Origin: RDYJ01 sp034931405 | GTDB lineage: Bacteria; Cyanobacteriota; Cyanobacteriia; Cyanobacteriales; Nostocaceae | DNA: 64,000 bases | Direction of reading: 5' to 3' | Assembly: GCF_034931405.1 (NCBI RefSeq) | Contig: NZ_JAYGHA010000021.1 | Coordinates: 40,761 to 104,760, forward strand | In this document: positions 8,190 to 16,064 of the stretch, piece by piece | How the letters are laid out: the number at the start of each line of letters is the position of its first letter | Numbering within the stretch: position 1 is the first letter of the stretch | The notes under the pieces: generated by a model | What the model saw: only the letters and a program-made list of their open reading frames with translations | The model's database searches: none | What the model was told of the DNA's origin: nothing | Made by a program: the position numbers and the translations under genes

Positions 8190-9545
8190 ATGAATAACAT
8201 TTTACCCATTGGTGCTATTCTCCGAGATCGTTATCAAATCATAGATATTTTATCTACTAAAACCGGATTTGGTATTACCTATAAAGTCAAAGATCGAAAT
8301 CATCCCAACCAAAGAATTTTAGTTATCAAACAACTGAAAAAACCGACACCTGTAAGTTTAAAAATTGAGCATTTACCCCTAGCAGAACAACAAGAGAAAA
8401 TAAATCAAGTTTGGTCTAACTATTTACGACTTTTTAGAAAAGAAACCCAAGCATTAGCAAACCTGGGGGAAACATATAATCAAATTCCTGCCATTCATGA
8501 ACGGTTTACAGAATTAGGAGAAGAATTTTATGTCCAGGAATATATAGAAGGACATTCTTTAAGTGCAGAAATTCAACAGGGTAAGAAATTATCAGAAGAT
8601 AAAGTTAAATCTTTGTTGACGGAAATTCTAGAAATTGTTGAATATATCCAAGACATCAAAAACAACAAAGATTATGCAGTCATTCATCGAGATATCAAAC
8701 CAGAAAACATTATTCGCAGAAGGGAAGATCATAAATTAGTTATTATTGATTTTGGTTTAGTCAAAGAAATAACATTTGTAGGGATAAAACTTGCATCAAT
8801 TTTAGGAGGGACACCGGGATATATTGCACCCGAAATGTTATTAGGATTCGTATCTTTTGCGAGTGATATTTATTCCATCGGAATGATTGGAGTTTTTGCA
8901 ATCACAGGAGAAGATCCTTCTTTTACACCTAACTTAGCTAAAAATTGGCAAACAACAGTAAATGTTAGTGCTGAATTTGCTGATTTTTTAAATAAGATGA
9001 TTTGTGAAGATTATAAAAATCGGTTTCAAAATGCAACTGAAGCATTAACAGCATTAACTGTAAATAAAACACTACCAAAACCACCCACACCACCAAAACC
9101 CCCTATTCCCTGGCAATTAATTATTAGTGGAATTTCAGGAATTATCGTAATTATTGGTGTAGTCATAGCTATAACGACTATATTCACAAAATCTGATGAG
9201 CAATTAATAGCTGATGGTAGAGAAAAATTAGGTCAATTGACATCCTCTGATCAAAAAGAATTAGTCAGTGGTAAACCTTTTGATGTCTATAATTTTAAAA
9301 GTGACAAAAGACAATATTTAACAGTGGAAGTAGTTAGTAAAGATTTTCGTCCTATTTTCACAATTCGTAAATTAAAAGATGAGAGTTTTATGAAAGTGGA
9401 AGATGTAGCAATTCAAGATGATAATTTTACAGCTTCTATTATGGTAGAAAAGGGTGAGTATGAATTGAAAATTAAACCAGAAAATGAGGGGTTAGGAGAT
9501 TATGTAATTAAAGCTTGGGTGACAGATATAGCAAGTGATAGGTGA
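8190..9545 (+). CDS. membrane-anchored serine/threonine protein kinase
   Basis: 451 aa. An N-terminal Hanks-type kinase domain (residues 10-285): P-loop region TKTGFGITYKV, Lys47 in VIKQLK, catalytic loop HRDIKPEN with Asp168, DFG Asp187, and the APE box in GTPGYIAPE. A proline-rich linker (PKPPTPPKPPIP) leads to one membrane segment at about 308-332, then a roughly 115-residue extracytoplasmic domain rich in beta strands, possibly a PPC-like or sensory module. All catalytic residues are present. The upstream spacer is short and carries a palindromic repeat; downstream genes on the same strand are separated by a repeat element, so they may not share its transcript. Target unknown. Confidence 0.9.
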   Translation: MNNILPIGAILRDRYQIIDILSTKTGFGITYKVKDRNHPNQRILVIKQLKKPTPVSLKIEHLPLAEQQEKINQVWSNYLRLFRKETQALANLGETYNQIPAIHERFTELGEEFYVQEYIEGHSLSAEIQQGKKLSEDKVKSLLTEILEIVEYIQDIKNNKDYAVIHRDIKPENIIRRREDHKLVIIDFGLVKEITFVGIKLASILGGTPGYIAPEMLLGFVSFASDIYSIGMIGVFAITGEDPSFTPNLAKNWQTTVNVSAEFADFLNKMICEDYKNRFQNATEALTALTVNKTLPKPPTPPKPPIPWQLIISGISGIIVIIGVVIAITTIFTKSDEQLIADGREKLGQLTSSDQKELVSGKPFDVYNFKSDKRQYLTVEVVSKDFRPIFTIRKLKDESFMKVEDVAIQDDNFTASIMVEKGEYELKIKPENEGLGDYVIKAWVTDIASDR

Positions 9546-9558
9546 CAGATATCTCGTT

Positions 9559-9728
9559 ATCTCGTTCCCAGTCTCTGACTGGGAATGCTTTAATAGAGTC
9601 TCCGACTCGACTAACACGGAAGTCAGAGTTTATGACTCTACAAAAACGGAAGTCAGAATCTCAGACTTTACAAAAACGGAAGTCAGAGACTTCCATTATT
9701 CATTCCCAGTCAGAGACTGGGAACGAGG
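9559..9728. repeat. inverted-repeat element with three internal 30-bp repeats
   Basis: Outer arms CTCGTTCCCAGTCTCTGACT... (9561-9586) and its complement (9702-9727) match perfectly over 26 bases, and each arm is itself palindromic (CCCAGTC-TCT-GACTGGG). Between them the word ACGGAAGTCAGA starts at 9616, 9646 and 9676, a 30-base period. The element begins 14 bases beyond the kinase stop codon. Frames remain open across it in two readings, but that reflects the repeat. Similar CTCGTTCCCAG elements are common in cyanobacteria; the mobile source is unknown. Confidence 0.85.
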
Positions 9729-9826
9729 TTATTAATTCAACAATTATTTACAAAAAAATTATACAATAGCAACAGTAAATTATACTATACTACAAGTAAT
9801 GTTTGAATAACCCCAAATTTACCATT

Positions 9827-10357
9827 ATGAAAAGTTATCGGTGGTTGTTATTTATCAGTTTGTTTATTGTCAATCTCATATTAACAGGATGCGAAGAACC
9901 TAAAAAAGTCGTTTTCTCCTGTGAAACAGACAAGAACGGAGAACACACCACTAAAGTTAAATATCAAAACCAAACAAGAGATTTAATAGTGTGGAAACGC
10001 ACCGACTTTATCAAAGCTGGTTTTCCTCCACAACGGAGATGTGAAGAAGTCACACCCCGGTTACAAACTGCTTATGATAACGGAACTTTGAAAACTTTAA
10101 CCTGGGGTTATACGGAAGCAGAAAATAATCCTAATCAAAGATTTAAGTCTTTATGTACCACCACAGGAAAAGAATGTCATACTTTGATTTTAACATTATT
10201 AGAATCAGATGATCCTGACTACAAATTAAAAAAATTTACTGCGGTATTAAATGGTGATGCTTCAGAAGCAGATGAACAAGATTCCTGTGCAGTACCACAA
10301 CAAACAGGTGCTAATTTAACTTGTACTGTGGATATTTTCAAGGTGTTTAATAAATAA
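9827..10357 (+). CDS. COP23-domain lipoprotein
   Basis: 176 aa from the ATG at 9827; an upstream TTG at 9803 is in frame but would place polar residues before the signal. The signal MKSYRWLLFISLFIVNLILTGC ends in a lipobox (LTGC), so the protein is probably a lipoprotein of the periplasmic side. The mature part has the pattern of the circadian oscillating protein COP23 family: FSCETD, IVWKRTDF, RCEEVTPRLQ, LTWGYTEAE, SLCTTTGKECHTLILTLLESDDP. Five cysteines outside the lipobox suggest disulfides. COP23 was described as a circadian membrane protein in Cyanothece; its role is not known. It is followed after 18 bases by the DUF2887 gene, so the two may be cotranscribed. Confidence 0.75.
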   Translation: MKSYRWLLFISLFIVNLILTGCEEPKKVVFSCETDKNGEHTTKVKYQNQTRDLIVWKRTDFIKAGFPPQRRCEEVTPRLQTAYDNGTLKTLTWGYTEAENNPNQRFKSLCTTTGKECHTLILTLLESDDPDYKLKKFTAVLNGDASEADEQDSCAVPQQTGANLTCTVDIFKVFNK

Positions 10358-10375
10358 GGATAAATAAAATTTACC

Positions 10376-11230
10376 ATGCGTCGAGACACCCTTTTCTATC
10401 AGCTATTTAAACAATTTCCCGGTTTAATCTTTGAACTGGTAGATCAAAAACCTCCAGAAGCAGCAGACTATCAATTTGATTCCATAGAAGTCAAAGAAAC
10501 AGCATTTAGAATTGATGGAGTATTTTTACCTCCTGATCATGCTAATCCCAAAATAGCATTTTTTGCTGAAGTTCAATTTCAAGAAGATAAAGATTTGTAT
10601 CATCGGTTCTTCACTGAGATACTCACATTTCTCTATCGTCATAAAGTTAGGTATGACAACTGGTTTGGAGTCATAATTTTTCCATCACGTAATTTAGAAC
10701 CATCTAATTACCTTATTCATGATGTATTGGTAGATAGTTACAAAGTCAAGAGAATATATCTTGATGAATTAGGAGATTTAGAAAACCAATCTTTAGGAAT
10801 AGGGTTAATGTTACTAACCAATACTCCTGAAAATAAAGCCAGAGAAGCGGCTAAAACTTTACTAAAAAAAGCCCAAAATACGGAGGTAGACAACCTAGAA
10901 AAACAAGCGATAATAGATTTAGTTACGAAAATAATGACTTACAAATTCAACAAATTAACTAGAGAGGAAGTAGAACTCATGTTATTAGGACCAATTACAG
11001 AAGAACCTAGAGCAATTAGAGACTGGAAAGAACTAGGAGCAAAAACAGAAGCGGTATCTCTAGTTATACGACTATTAAACCGCCGCTTTGGTAAAGTTCC
11101 TGATGTTTTATTACCCAAGATTGAACAGTTGTCTATAGAAAAGGTAGAAACATTAGCTGAAGATTTGTTAGATTTTTCTGTGTTGACAGATTTAGAAAAT
11201 TGGTTAGAACAAAATCAAGCTAATCAATAA
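10376..11230 (+). CDS. DUF2887/DUF4351 protein (Rpn/PD-(D/E)XK nuclease-like)
   Basis: 284 aa. The N-terminal 200 residues match the cyanobacterial DUF2887 type of the Rpn/YhgA-like superfamily: MRRDTLFYQLFKQFPGLIFEL, KETAFRIDGVFLPP, then AFFAEVQFQEDKDLYHRFF, where the Asp of RIDG and the Glu and Gln of EVQF fit a PD-(D/E)XK nuclease core. The end (VSLVIRLLNRRFGKVPDVLLPKIEQLS...LEDLLDF-like) is the DUF4351 helical domain. These proteins are found in many copies in cyanobacteria and are proposed recombination-promoting nucleases; activity of this one is inferred. It is 18 bases behind the COP23 gene and ends just before a dispersed repeat. Confidence 0.8.
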   Translation: MRRDTLFYQLFKQFPGLIFELVDQKPPEAADYQFDSIEVKETAFRIDGVFLPPDHANPKIAFFAEVQFQEDKDLYHRFFTEILTFLYRHKVRYDNWFGVIIFPSRNLEPSNYLIHDVLVDSYKVKRIYLDELGDLENQSLGIGLMLLTNTPENKAREAAKTLLKKAQNTEVDNLEKQAIIDLVTKIMTYKFNKLTREEVELMLLGPITEEPRAIRDWKELGAKTEAVSLVIRLLNRRFGKVPDVLLPKIEQLSIEKVETLAEDLLDFSVLTDLENWLEQNQANQ

Positions 11231-11243
11231 AAATTGCAAAAAT

Positions 11244-11277
11244 TGTAGGTTGGGTTAAGCGATACTGCAACCCAACA
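11244..11277. repeat. dispersed palindromic repeat (TGTAGGTTGGGTTAAGC type), copy 2
   Basis: TGTAGGTTGGGTTAAGC ... GCAACCCAACA: arms TTGGGTT and AACCCAA form a hairpin 14 bases after the DUF2887 stop, where it could also act as a weak terminator. Related to the copy at 8131-8161. Confidence 0.7.
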
Positions 11278-11320
11278 AAAATTATTCAGTGTATCCAGTT
11301 TAATTCATTTTAGCCAGTCA

Positions 11321-11438
11321 GCCAGGGAATAAATTCCCTGTCTCAAAGCTAAAGTCGGTTGAAACCGACTACATGGAAGAATTTTTTAGTCCGTTTTAAC
11401 GGACTTCCGCTATTAGACGGGGAATTTATTCCCCGACG
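11321..11438. repeat. compound palindromic element, about 118 bp
   Basis: Four nested palindromes: GGGAATAAATTCCC (11325-11338), AGTCGGTTGAAACCGACT (11353-11370), AGTCCGTTTTAACGGACT (11388-11405) and GGGGAATTTATTCCCC (11419-11434). The first and last also pair with each other. This has the look of a nonautonomous mobile repeat. Only one copy lies in the window. Confidence 0.8.
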
Positions 11439-11499
11439 GGTTATGAAACAAACCGAAAATTAACCAATTACCAAATAAATATTACCAGGCGTACCATCT

Positions 11500-14331
11500 A
11501 TGAAATTACACAAATTATCCCATTTATTATTATTATTCCTCCTCCTATTTCCCGCTTCTCCGATTATTATCACTGGTTGTAGTTCTTCCCTATTCGCACG
11601 CAAACCAGGGACATTATCAGAATCAGAATTAAAGAATGTCTTAAAAGAAATTACTGTAAAAGTCATAGTTGATGATAAAGAAGCAGCTTCAGGAACAATT
11701 ATTAAAAAACAAAACGGATTTTATACAGTTCTCACTAATTATCATGTGATAGAAAATGCTAAATCTGTGAAAATTGTCACTCCTGATAATCAAGTTTATC
11801 CCGTTGAATTTTCTAAGGTAGATAGACAAGATAATAAAAAAGATGATTTATATGATTTAGCTAAATTGACTTTTAGCAGTGAAACAACTTATTTAGTTGC
11901 TGGTTTAGGGGAAGAGAATATTAAACCAGGAGAAAAGGTATTTGCTGGAGGATATGTTAAAGGTAATTTGCAAACTACCAAAGGTACAGCGAAATTATTT
12001 TTAAATCAGCCGTTAATTAAAGGACAGCAAATAGCTTATGATAATGATATTCAACAGGGGATGAGTGGAGGAGCAATTATTAATGAAAAAGGTTATTTGG
12101 TGGGGATAAATAGTAAAATTGCTCACCCGGTTTTACAAACAGATTTTCGCTATTTACAAGGTGAACAACCTGATGAGAAAACTTTAAAGGAATGGGGTAA
12201 TTATAGTTGGGGTATTGCGATTAATTTAGTAGATGAAGCTGCACCTGATTTAGCTTTGTTTCCTGAGAGGGTAATTAGGAAAGTTGGGGGTATTCCGGCT
12301 AAGGTTTTAGATATTGCTAAACAGTCTTCGGTGCAGATTAAACAGGCTAATGGTGGTATTGGTAGCGGGGTAATTATTGCTAAGGATAATGATATTTATT
12401 ATGTGTTAACTGCTGCTCATGTGGTGGAAAATAAACAGGAGTATCAAGTTGTTGCACCTGATAAACAAGTATATAAGGTGGATAATCAGACTATTCGCAC
12501 TAGAAAGGGACTTGATATGGCTGTTTTACAGTTTCGTAGTTCTCAGGTTTATCAAGTTGCTACTTTGGGGGATTATGCGTTAAAGGAACAATATGTTTTT
12601 CTTTATGGTTGGAAGGGAGAAGAATTAAATCATCCTTCTTTGTTTAGTGTGGGAGCGATATTTAGTACATTAGATTCAGGAACTTTAAGTACAAGAAAAC
12701 TTTACAAAAGAGGATATGATTTAGTATATACAAATGAAGGCTATTCAGGGATGAGTGGAGGAGGTATTTGGGATACAGAAGGTCGGTTAATCGGTATTCA
12801 TAATTATGCAGAAACAGATATTGTAGGATATAGTTTAGGTTTATCTGTTCAGACTTTTTTATTTTTACAGAAAGAGACTTTATGGAATTTGCCTGAAGCT
12901 AAACTAAATATTGCTAAAAATGAACCTTCTACAGAGAATGTAAGTTCTATAAAGATTTCTCTACCTTCTGCGCCTAATGAAACTGACAAAGGTATTCGTT
13001 GGTTAGAATATGGTATTAAACTATGGAGAATTCAAGAATATAGTAAAGCAATTGAGGCGATGGAAGAAGCTATTAAGCTAGATCAAAATCTATGGCAAGT
13101 ATACTATAATATTTCTTTCATTTTGGTATCTCAGGGCAAATATGAATTAGCTTTATCTACTATTGATATGGCTATTAATAAACAAACTAAAGAAATTCAT
13201 CGTTCTTATTTATTAAAGAGTATAATCTTAGGACAGTTTCAAAAACATGAAAATGCTTTAGAAGCTATAAATTTAGGAATTAAAGCCGCAGAAGAATCAC
13301 AAAAACAAGAACCTTTATTGTATTTAGTAAGTGGATATTTATTAGAGAAGTCTAAACAATATAATGAAGCTATTGAAAATTATAATAAAGCACTTGAACT
13401 TGATCCTAGAACCTCAGAAGTTTATCTACTAAGGGGAGGTATTTATGAAGAACAAAAACGACTAGATTTAGCAATCACTGACTATACTCAAGCTATTAAT
13501 ATTAATCCCAATTTTGCAGGGGCTTACAATAATCGTGGTAATATATATAGAGAACAAGGAAAGAAAGAATTAGCAATCGCTGATTATACTCAAGCTATTA
13601 ATATTAATCCCAAATTTCCAGGAGTGTACAGTAATCGCGCTCAGATATATGGTGAACAAGGAAAAAAAGAATTAGCAATTGCTGATTATACTCAAGCTAT
13701 TAATTTAAATAACACAGATGTAACATCATACAATAATCGTGGTAATATATATCGTGAAACAGGAAAAATTAATCTAGCGATTAGCGACTTCAATCAAGCC
13801 ATTAAAATTAGTCCTAAATCCTCCTTCCTTTGGTACAATAGGGGGATATCTTATTTTGAAAAAAAAGATTATAGTCGTGCATTTATTGATTTTAATAAAG
13901 CTATTGAAATTAACCCTAAGTTTGCAGAATCTTACTATTATCGAGGAGTTATATTAAGTCTATTATCATCAGGAGAGGAACATTGGGAGGAATACGCTTA
14001 TTTGGCGATTAGTGACTGTACAAGAGCAATTAGTATTAATCCTCTCGATGCAGGAAGTTATTATCTTAGAGGAATTATGTATGGTGTTGTATCAGAAAGG
14101 ATTCTACAATCTAAAAAACAGCAAGAAACTAAAGATTTAGAAAGAGTTAAACAATTAAAAAAATCAGTAATTGAAGATTTAGAAACTGCTAAAAAAATCT
14201 TTCAACAAGAAGGTAATGTTCAAAACTATCAAACAGTAGAGAGATTACTGAAGAATATAAATGAATTTAAGGGTGAAAAATTACTTATGATATATGGATC
14301 TTTATTAATTCCATTATATTCTCATCCCTGA
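11500..14331 (+). CDS. lipoprotein with two trypsin-like protease domains and TPR repeats
   Basis: 943 aa. A lipoprotein signal ends at Cys27 (IIITGC). Protease domain 1 (about 45-260) has His82 in TNYHVIEN, an Asp in LYDLAKL and Ser189 in QQGMSGGA. Protease domain 2 (about 265-470) has His307 in TAAHVVEN, Asp in GLDMAVLQF and Ser419 in YSGMSGGG. Both triads look complete. From about residue 500 to 900 come at least eight TPR units (for example AIEAMEEAIKLDQNLWQVYYN; NNRGNIYREQGKKELAIADY repeated closely), which usually bind protein partners. It is likely an extracytoplasmic, substrate-recruiting protease. Trypsin-TPR chains are frequent in filamentous cyanobacteria; a doubled protease is less so. 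The TPR block 13480-13780 is very repetitive at the DNA level. Confidence 0.9.
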   Translation: MKLHKLSHLLLLFLLLFPASPIIITGCSSSLFARKPGTLSESELKNVLKEITVKVIVDDKEAASGTIIKKQNGFYTVLTNYHVIENAKSVKIVTPDNQVYPVEFSKVDRQDNKKDDLYDLAKLTFSSETTYLVAGLGEENIKPGEKVFAGGYVKGNLQTTKGTAKLFLNQPLIKGQQIAYDNDIQQGMSGGAIINEKGYLVGINSKIAHPVLQTDFRYLQGEQPDEKTLKEWGNYSWGIAINLVDEAAPDLALFPERVIRKVGGIPAKVLDIAKQSSVQIKQANGGIGSGVIIAKDNDIYYVLTAAHVVENKQEYQVVAPDKQVYKVDNQTIRTRKGLDMAVLQFRSSQVYQVATLGDYALKEQYVFLYGWKGEELNHPSLFSVGAIFSTLDSGTLSTRKLYKRGYDLVYTNEGYSGMSGGGIWDTEGRLIGIHNYAETDIVGYSLGLSVQTFLFLQKETLWNLPEAKLNIAKNEPSTENVSSIKISLPSAPNETDKGIRWLEYGIKLWRIQEYSKAIEAMEEAIKLDQNLWQVYYNISFILVSQGKYELALSTIDMAINKQTKEIHRSYLLKSIILGQFQKHENALEAINLGIKAAEESQKQEPLLYLVSGYLLEKSKQYNEAIENYNKALELDPRTSEVYLLRGGIYEEQKRLDLAITDYTQAININPNFAGAYNNRGNIYREQGKKELAIADYTQAININPKFPGVYSNRAQIYGEQGKKELAIADYTQAINLNNTDVTSYNNRGNIYRETGKINLAISDFNQAIKISPKSSFLWYNRGISYFEKKDYSRAFIDFNKAIEINPKFAESYYYRGVILSLLSSGEEHWEEYAYLAISDCTRAISINPLDAGSYYLRGIMYGVVSERILQSKKQQETKDLERVKQLKKSVIEDLETAKKIFQQEGNVQNYQTVERLLKNINEFKGEKLLMIYGSLLIPLYSHP

Positions 14332-14363
14332 ATTTACCTTGTATTCTCCACCAATGGGTTAAA

Positions 14364-14453
14364 CTAATCAAAAACAACCAAACTAACACCACAATGACTA
14401 GCTGCTTCTGCTAACCGAGAATCAAGAGTTGCTAATGATGTATAAATCTCCAT
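14364..14453 (-). pseudogene. remnant of a PIN-domain (VapC-like) toxin, C-terminal end
   Basis: On the minus strand the last 29 codons of an open frame read EIYTSLATLDSRLAEAASHCGVSLVVFD, the typical C-terminal strand and helix of VapC PIN toxins (TLD-RLA-AA---GV). The conserved acidic N-terminal half is missing: upstream the frame turns into AT-rich sequence and then the complementary strand of brnT. It marks the left edge of the toxin-antitoxin island. Confidence 0.6.
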
Positions 14454-14522
14454 AGCAGTTAACAGATAACGCTTCAACATCAAGTATAATTTTAATGATA
14501 AAAACTTGAATGATAGGTTTAT

Positions 14523-14810
14523 ATGAGGGTAGAATTTGAATGGGATGAAAATAAAGCGCAAATAAACATCAACAAACATGGAATTAGTTTTGAGGAAGCA
14601 AAAACAGTATTTGATGATCCATTTGCCTTGATATTTGATGACTTGGCTCATTCCTTCGGTGAAAAAAGAGAGATTATTATTGGTTATTCAAATCAAAATC
14701 ACTTACTTTTAGTTTGTTTTACCGAAAGAAAAAGTAATTTAATCCGTATTTTTAGCTGTCGTTTACCTACTAAAAAAGAGAGACAAGACTATGAACAAAA
14801 CACCAATTAA
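14523..14810 (+). CDS. brnT: BrnT-family toxin (type II toxin-antitoxin)
   Basis: 95 aa, normal length. It starts MRVEFEWDENKAQININKHGISFEEAKTVFDDP and contains REIIIGYSN and LLVCFTERKSNLIRIFSCRLPTKKER, the signature blocks of BrnT (DUF497), a RelE-fold ribonuclease toxin. The toxin precedes its antitoxin, the normal BrnTA order, and the genes overlap by 20 bases, so translation is probably coupled. Autoregulation by the BrnTA complex is known for the family. Nothing looks broken. Confidence 0.9.
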   Translation: MRVEFEWDENKAQININKHGISFEEAKTVFDDPFALIFDDLAHSFGEKREIIIGYSNQNHLLLVCFTERKSNLIRIFSCRLPTKKERQDYEQNTN

Positions 14811-15012
14811 TCAGCAAGATGATTTTGAATCAGATGATTTATTACCAGAGTATAATTTCGATTATACAAAAGCTCGTCCTAATCGTTTTGCTACTACCTC
14901 AGAAAAGAGAATTACCGTAATTCTTGATCCTGATGTTGCTCAAGTTTTTCAAACATCAGAAGCAGTAAATCGTGCTTTACGTTATTTATTATCTGCTATT
15001 CCTGAAAAATAA
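14791..15012 (+). CDS. brnA: BrnA-type antitoxin
   Basis: 73 aa. The N-terminal part DDLLPEYNFDYTKARPNRFATTSEKR is the toxin-wrapping segment; the end ITVILDPDVAQVFQTSEAVNRALRYLLS resembles a ribbon-helix-helix DNA-binding domain. It overlaps brnT by 20 bases. The DNA of the N-terminal segment (14833-14907) recurs at 16062-16136 with 8 differences in 75 bases, where it is joined to a different antitoxin. Confidence 0.85.
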   Translation: MNKTPINQQDDFESDDLLPEYNFDYTKARPNRFATTSEKRITVILDPDVAQVFQTSEAVNRALRYLLSAIPEK

Positions 15013-15046
15013 AGGAATTAAATTATTGAAAATATTTGATATTCTG

Positions 15047-15073
15047 TAAGGGTTTGGCAATGCTAAATCCTTA
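15047..15073 (+). terminator. hairpin after brnTA
   Basis: TAAGGGTTTGGC-AAT-GCTAAATCCTTA forms 12 pairs including two G-T wobbles and is followed by TTTTTAT, so it can terminate the brnTA transcript. It is a relative of the hairpins at 15745-15765 and 16788-16816. Confidence 0.7.
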
Positions 15074-15113
15074 TTTTTATGTTATATTAGTTTAATATTA
15101 AACTTAAAAAACC

Positions 15114-15344
15114 ATGCGTAAACAAACTATTGAATATACATCACCACTAGATGCCTTAGTTGCCGTTACCAAACGACTAAGTATGTATGAAAATCAACAA
15201 AAGATGGATTCTGAAGAATTTTTCCATCAATATAATCAAGGTAAATTATCAGATGATACCCTATTTATAGAATGGGCAAATGATTACCGTAATTATCTGG
15301 GTTTGCGTCAGGAATTAGAACAAAGATTGAACTATGCTGCCTAA
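15114..15344 (+). CDS. putative antitoxin of a TumE-type module
   Basis: 76 aa, helical. The second half EEFFHQYNQGKLSDDTLFIEWANDYRNYLGLRQELEQRL aligns with the end of the protein at 40645-40959 (ADFYQQFKTGQLGDEADFVEWSAFYQMWSDLEARL), and both genes precede a TumE-family gene, so this is a recurring antitoxin-toxin pair. The stop codon overlaps the toxin start by 11 bases. The antitoxin role is inferred from position and from the duplicate; I recognise no DNA-binding domain in it. Confidence 0.75.
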   Translation: MRKQTIEYTSPLDALVAVTKRLSMYENQQKMDSEEFFHQYNQGKLSDDTLFIEWANDYRNYLGLRQELEQRLNYAA

Positions 15345-15720
15345 TATTCTATCTGATTACCTCAATCAAATCGAGCAGTCAGTTCTTCTGTACAGTAATG
15401 TTTATGTTGAACGCTACGAAGAAGAAATTTTAACTCCAAATCGAGCTAATTTAAGAATTAGATTGCGTTTTAACCAGACACATTTACTAGAAATAAATGA
15501 AGCTATTGTAGTCACAGATAATCAATTACAATTTCTTGATTATCGTTACCATTTTCAGGACGGAAATAATCAGCTTGTTTTTCGCTATGATAGTACACCG
15601 CATTTTCCTAATTTACCTAATTTTCCCCATCATAAACATTTACCTGATGATGTAATTGCTTCTGATAAACCTGATATTACTCAAGTTTTGCAAGAAGCAA
15701 ATGAGATAATATTAATTTAA
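15334..15720 (+). CDS. TumE-family toxin (type II toxin-antitoxin)
   Basis: 128 aa. The family signature is clear: LDYRYHFQDGNNQLVFRYD, TPHFPNLPNFPHHKHLPDDV, then DITQVLQEANEI. Proteins of this type (PF20126, formerly DUF6516) are annotated as TumE toxins and are preceded by a small antitoxin, as here. The fold and target are not established from sequence. A second, frameshifted copy of the whole pair lies at 40259-40959 on the other strand, sharing the HFPNLPNFPHH core. Confidence 0.85.
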   Translation: MLPNILSDYLNQIEQSVLLYSNVYVERYEEEILTPNRANLRIRLRFNQTHLLEINEAIVVTDNQLQFLDYRYHFQDGNNQLVFRYDSTPHFPNLPNFPHHKHLPDDVIASDKPDITQVLQEANEIILI

Positions 15721-15742
15721 TGTTCCTTTGTCAAGGAGAATT

Positions 15743-15767
15743 GAGGGTTTAGCAATAATAAACCCCT
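15743..15767 (+). terminator. hairpin after the TumE module
   Basis: GGGTTTA-GCAATAA-TAAACCC (arms 15745-15751 and 15759-15765). It is of the same family as the hairpins ending the two neighbouring modules. No strong T-tract follows, so the terminator role is less sure than for the others. Confidence 0.5.
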
Positions 15768-15803
15768 ACATTTAATGTTAAAATAAACCTAAATGTAACC
15801 CTC

Positions 15804-16064
15804 ATGAAAACTATGAAAAGTCGCAGTTTCACAGTCATAATCTACAAAGAAGATGATATGTATATTGCTGAATGTCCAGAAGTTGGTACAGTAGATCAAG
15901 GAGAAACAATAGAACAAGCAATAACAGGTTTAAAAGAAGCAACTCAACTTTATTTAGAAGAATTTACTTTTATTCCCATCAAAAAACCTAAGTATCATTT
16001 TTCTACATTTAAACTGGATATCAAAGCAGAATATTTAAACAGAGAAAAGATTTATGAACAATGA
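15804..16064 (+). CDS. HicB-like antitoxin without a HicA partner
   Basis: 86 aa. FTVIIYKEDDMYIAECPEVGTVDQGETIEQAITGLKEATQLYLEE is the partial RNase H fold of the HicB family. No HicA-type double-stranded RNA-binding gene is next to it; instead its last 11 bases overlap the start of a chimeric antitoxin gene that leads to vapC. It may be a solitary HicB-like regulator drafted into this operon. The first ATG (15804) or the second (MKSRS, 15813) could be the start. Confidence 0.75.
   Translation: MKTMKSRSFTVIIYKEDDMYIAECPEVGTVDQGETIEQAITGLKEATQLYLEEFTFIPIKKPKYHFSTFKLDIKAEYLNREKIYEQ

Noticed and set aside
9535..9769. Two overlapping open frames through the repeat after the kinase
   Set aside because: The frames are open because the 30-bp repeat is a multiple of three and has no stops. 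The peptides are repeat translations.
14364..14651. A full 95-codon gene on the minus strand
   Set aside because: Only the last 29 codons look like a PIN toxin. The front is AT-rich spacer and the complement of brnT.
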